A program made the translations under genes and the position numbers. From Planctomycetota bacterium (GTDB lineage Bacteria > Planctomycetota > Planctomycetia > Planctomycetales > Planctomycetaceae): a stretch of 64,000 bases of DNA. Each line of letters starts with the position of its first letter. The stretch's first letter is position 1. The stretch covers positions 1-64,000 of the forward strand of contig JAEZFD010000072.1 in the NCBI GenBank assembly GCA_023417655.1, read 5' to 3'. Positions 63,830-64,000 of this stretch are shown here, in pieces. The notes under the pieces were generated by a model. That model searched no databases, was not told where the DNA came from, and worked only from the letters and a program-made list of their open reading frames with translations.

Positions 63830-64000
63830 TCACGGGTTGGAGGGAGAATGACTGCCATGAGGACTGGCGTTGGGAATGTCATGAGGAACTCCTCTCTGTT
63901 CCACCAGCTCCATCGCGGCCTGATACCGTGAAAGAATGGCTGGCTGCGGGAAGAGTCCGCCTCCAATAAGAAGAAGTGTGACGACGAGCACTGCGACCCG
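63830..64000 (-). CDS. C-terminal fragment of a membrane protein (possibly an NADH dehydrogenase antiporter-like subunit)
   Basis: Read on the minus strand from the window edge, an open frame without a start gives 56 residues: a hydrophobic segment VAVLVVTLLLIGGGLFPQP, then ILSRYQAAMELVEQRG and a polar tail ending in SPSNP before a TGA at 63830-63832. The pattern of a last membrane helix followed by GLFPQP resembles the end of NuoM/NuoN-type proton-conducting subunits. The match is short, so identity is tentative. The gene continues beyond the window. Confidence 0.5.
   Translation of the reverse strand, partial: RVAVLVVTLLLIGGGLFPQPAILSRYQAAMELVEQRGVPHDIPNASPHGSHSPSNP

Noticed and set aside
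1..64000. CRISPR array, insertion sequence, prophage or integrated element
   Set aside because: No spaced direct repeats, transposase or integrase-like proteins, or paired terminal repeats were seen. The window looks like stable chromosomal sequence.

Overview
The window reads as chromosomal DNA of a planctomycete (Planctomycetota, most likely Planctomycetales). The markers are a DUF1559 protein with a GFTLIELLVV prepilin-type leader, a BBP7-like beta-barrel protein, a Hanks-type Ser/Thr kinase fused to another domain, an EF-G of the spd/mitochondrial type, an orphan EboE, and many secreted Ala/Pro-rich proteins and lipoproteins. Base composition is moderately GC-rich and even. I see no integrase, transposase, phage gene, CRISPR array, rRNA or origin. 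This is core genome with lineage-specific genes and short operons.

Layout. 0-6.6 kb: a PilZ protein, a large lipoprotein, a CelD/FemAB-like acetyltransferase with a JmjC/cupin-type oxygenase, and an RmlD-like reductase. 7-12.2 kb: a translationally coupled SWIM zinc-finger/DUF5691 pair, convergent with an MMPL/RND exporter. 12.8-17.2 kb: a 1041-residue TPR protein followed by an ExbB/TolQ proton channel with no ExbD. 17.3-24 kb: gamma-glutamyltransferase, a HEAT-repeat protein, an APC permease, and a molybdopterin-oxidoreductase-like protein lacking its usual end domains. 24-25.1 kb: a gene-free stretch with a strong hairpin. 25.2-33.2 kb: citrate synthase, quinolinate synthase, a DUF11 protein, a kinase/pseudo-isochorismatase fusion and a secreted alpha/beta hydrolase. 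33.6-43.3 kb: a small membrane protein, tRNA-Met(CAT), glyA, a UspA-like/NhaD-like pair, an unusual aldehyde dehydrogenase, an RluA-type pseudouridine synthase and EF-G.

44-47.7 kb, plus strand: ribH, nusB, eboE and a secreted LamG protein. 47.8-53.5 kb, minus strand: a lipoprotein with a DUF1559 protein, a secreted amidohydrolase, a small conserved-looking protein and a secreted phosphodiesterase. 53.7-64 kb: a tandem DUF1801 protein, PhnA/YjdM, a DUF1330 + SDR pair beside an ECF sigma factor with a Cys-containing tail, an inositol monophosphatase, thioredoxin reductase, a lipoprotein, a BBP7 protein, and at the right edge the C-terminus of a membrane protein resembling an NADH dehydrogenase antiporter-like subunit.

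Most genes stand alone or in pairs. Likely transcription units are the acetyltransferase/oxygenase pair, SWIM/DUF5691, NhaD/UspA, SDR/DUF1330 and DUF1559/lipoprotein. Rho-independent-type hairpins after the oxygenase, gltA, fusA, trxB and the tRNA help to delimit units. The most unusual item is the kinase whose C-terminal isochorismatase fold has lost all three catalytic residues.
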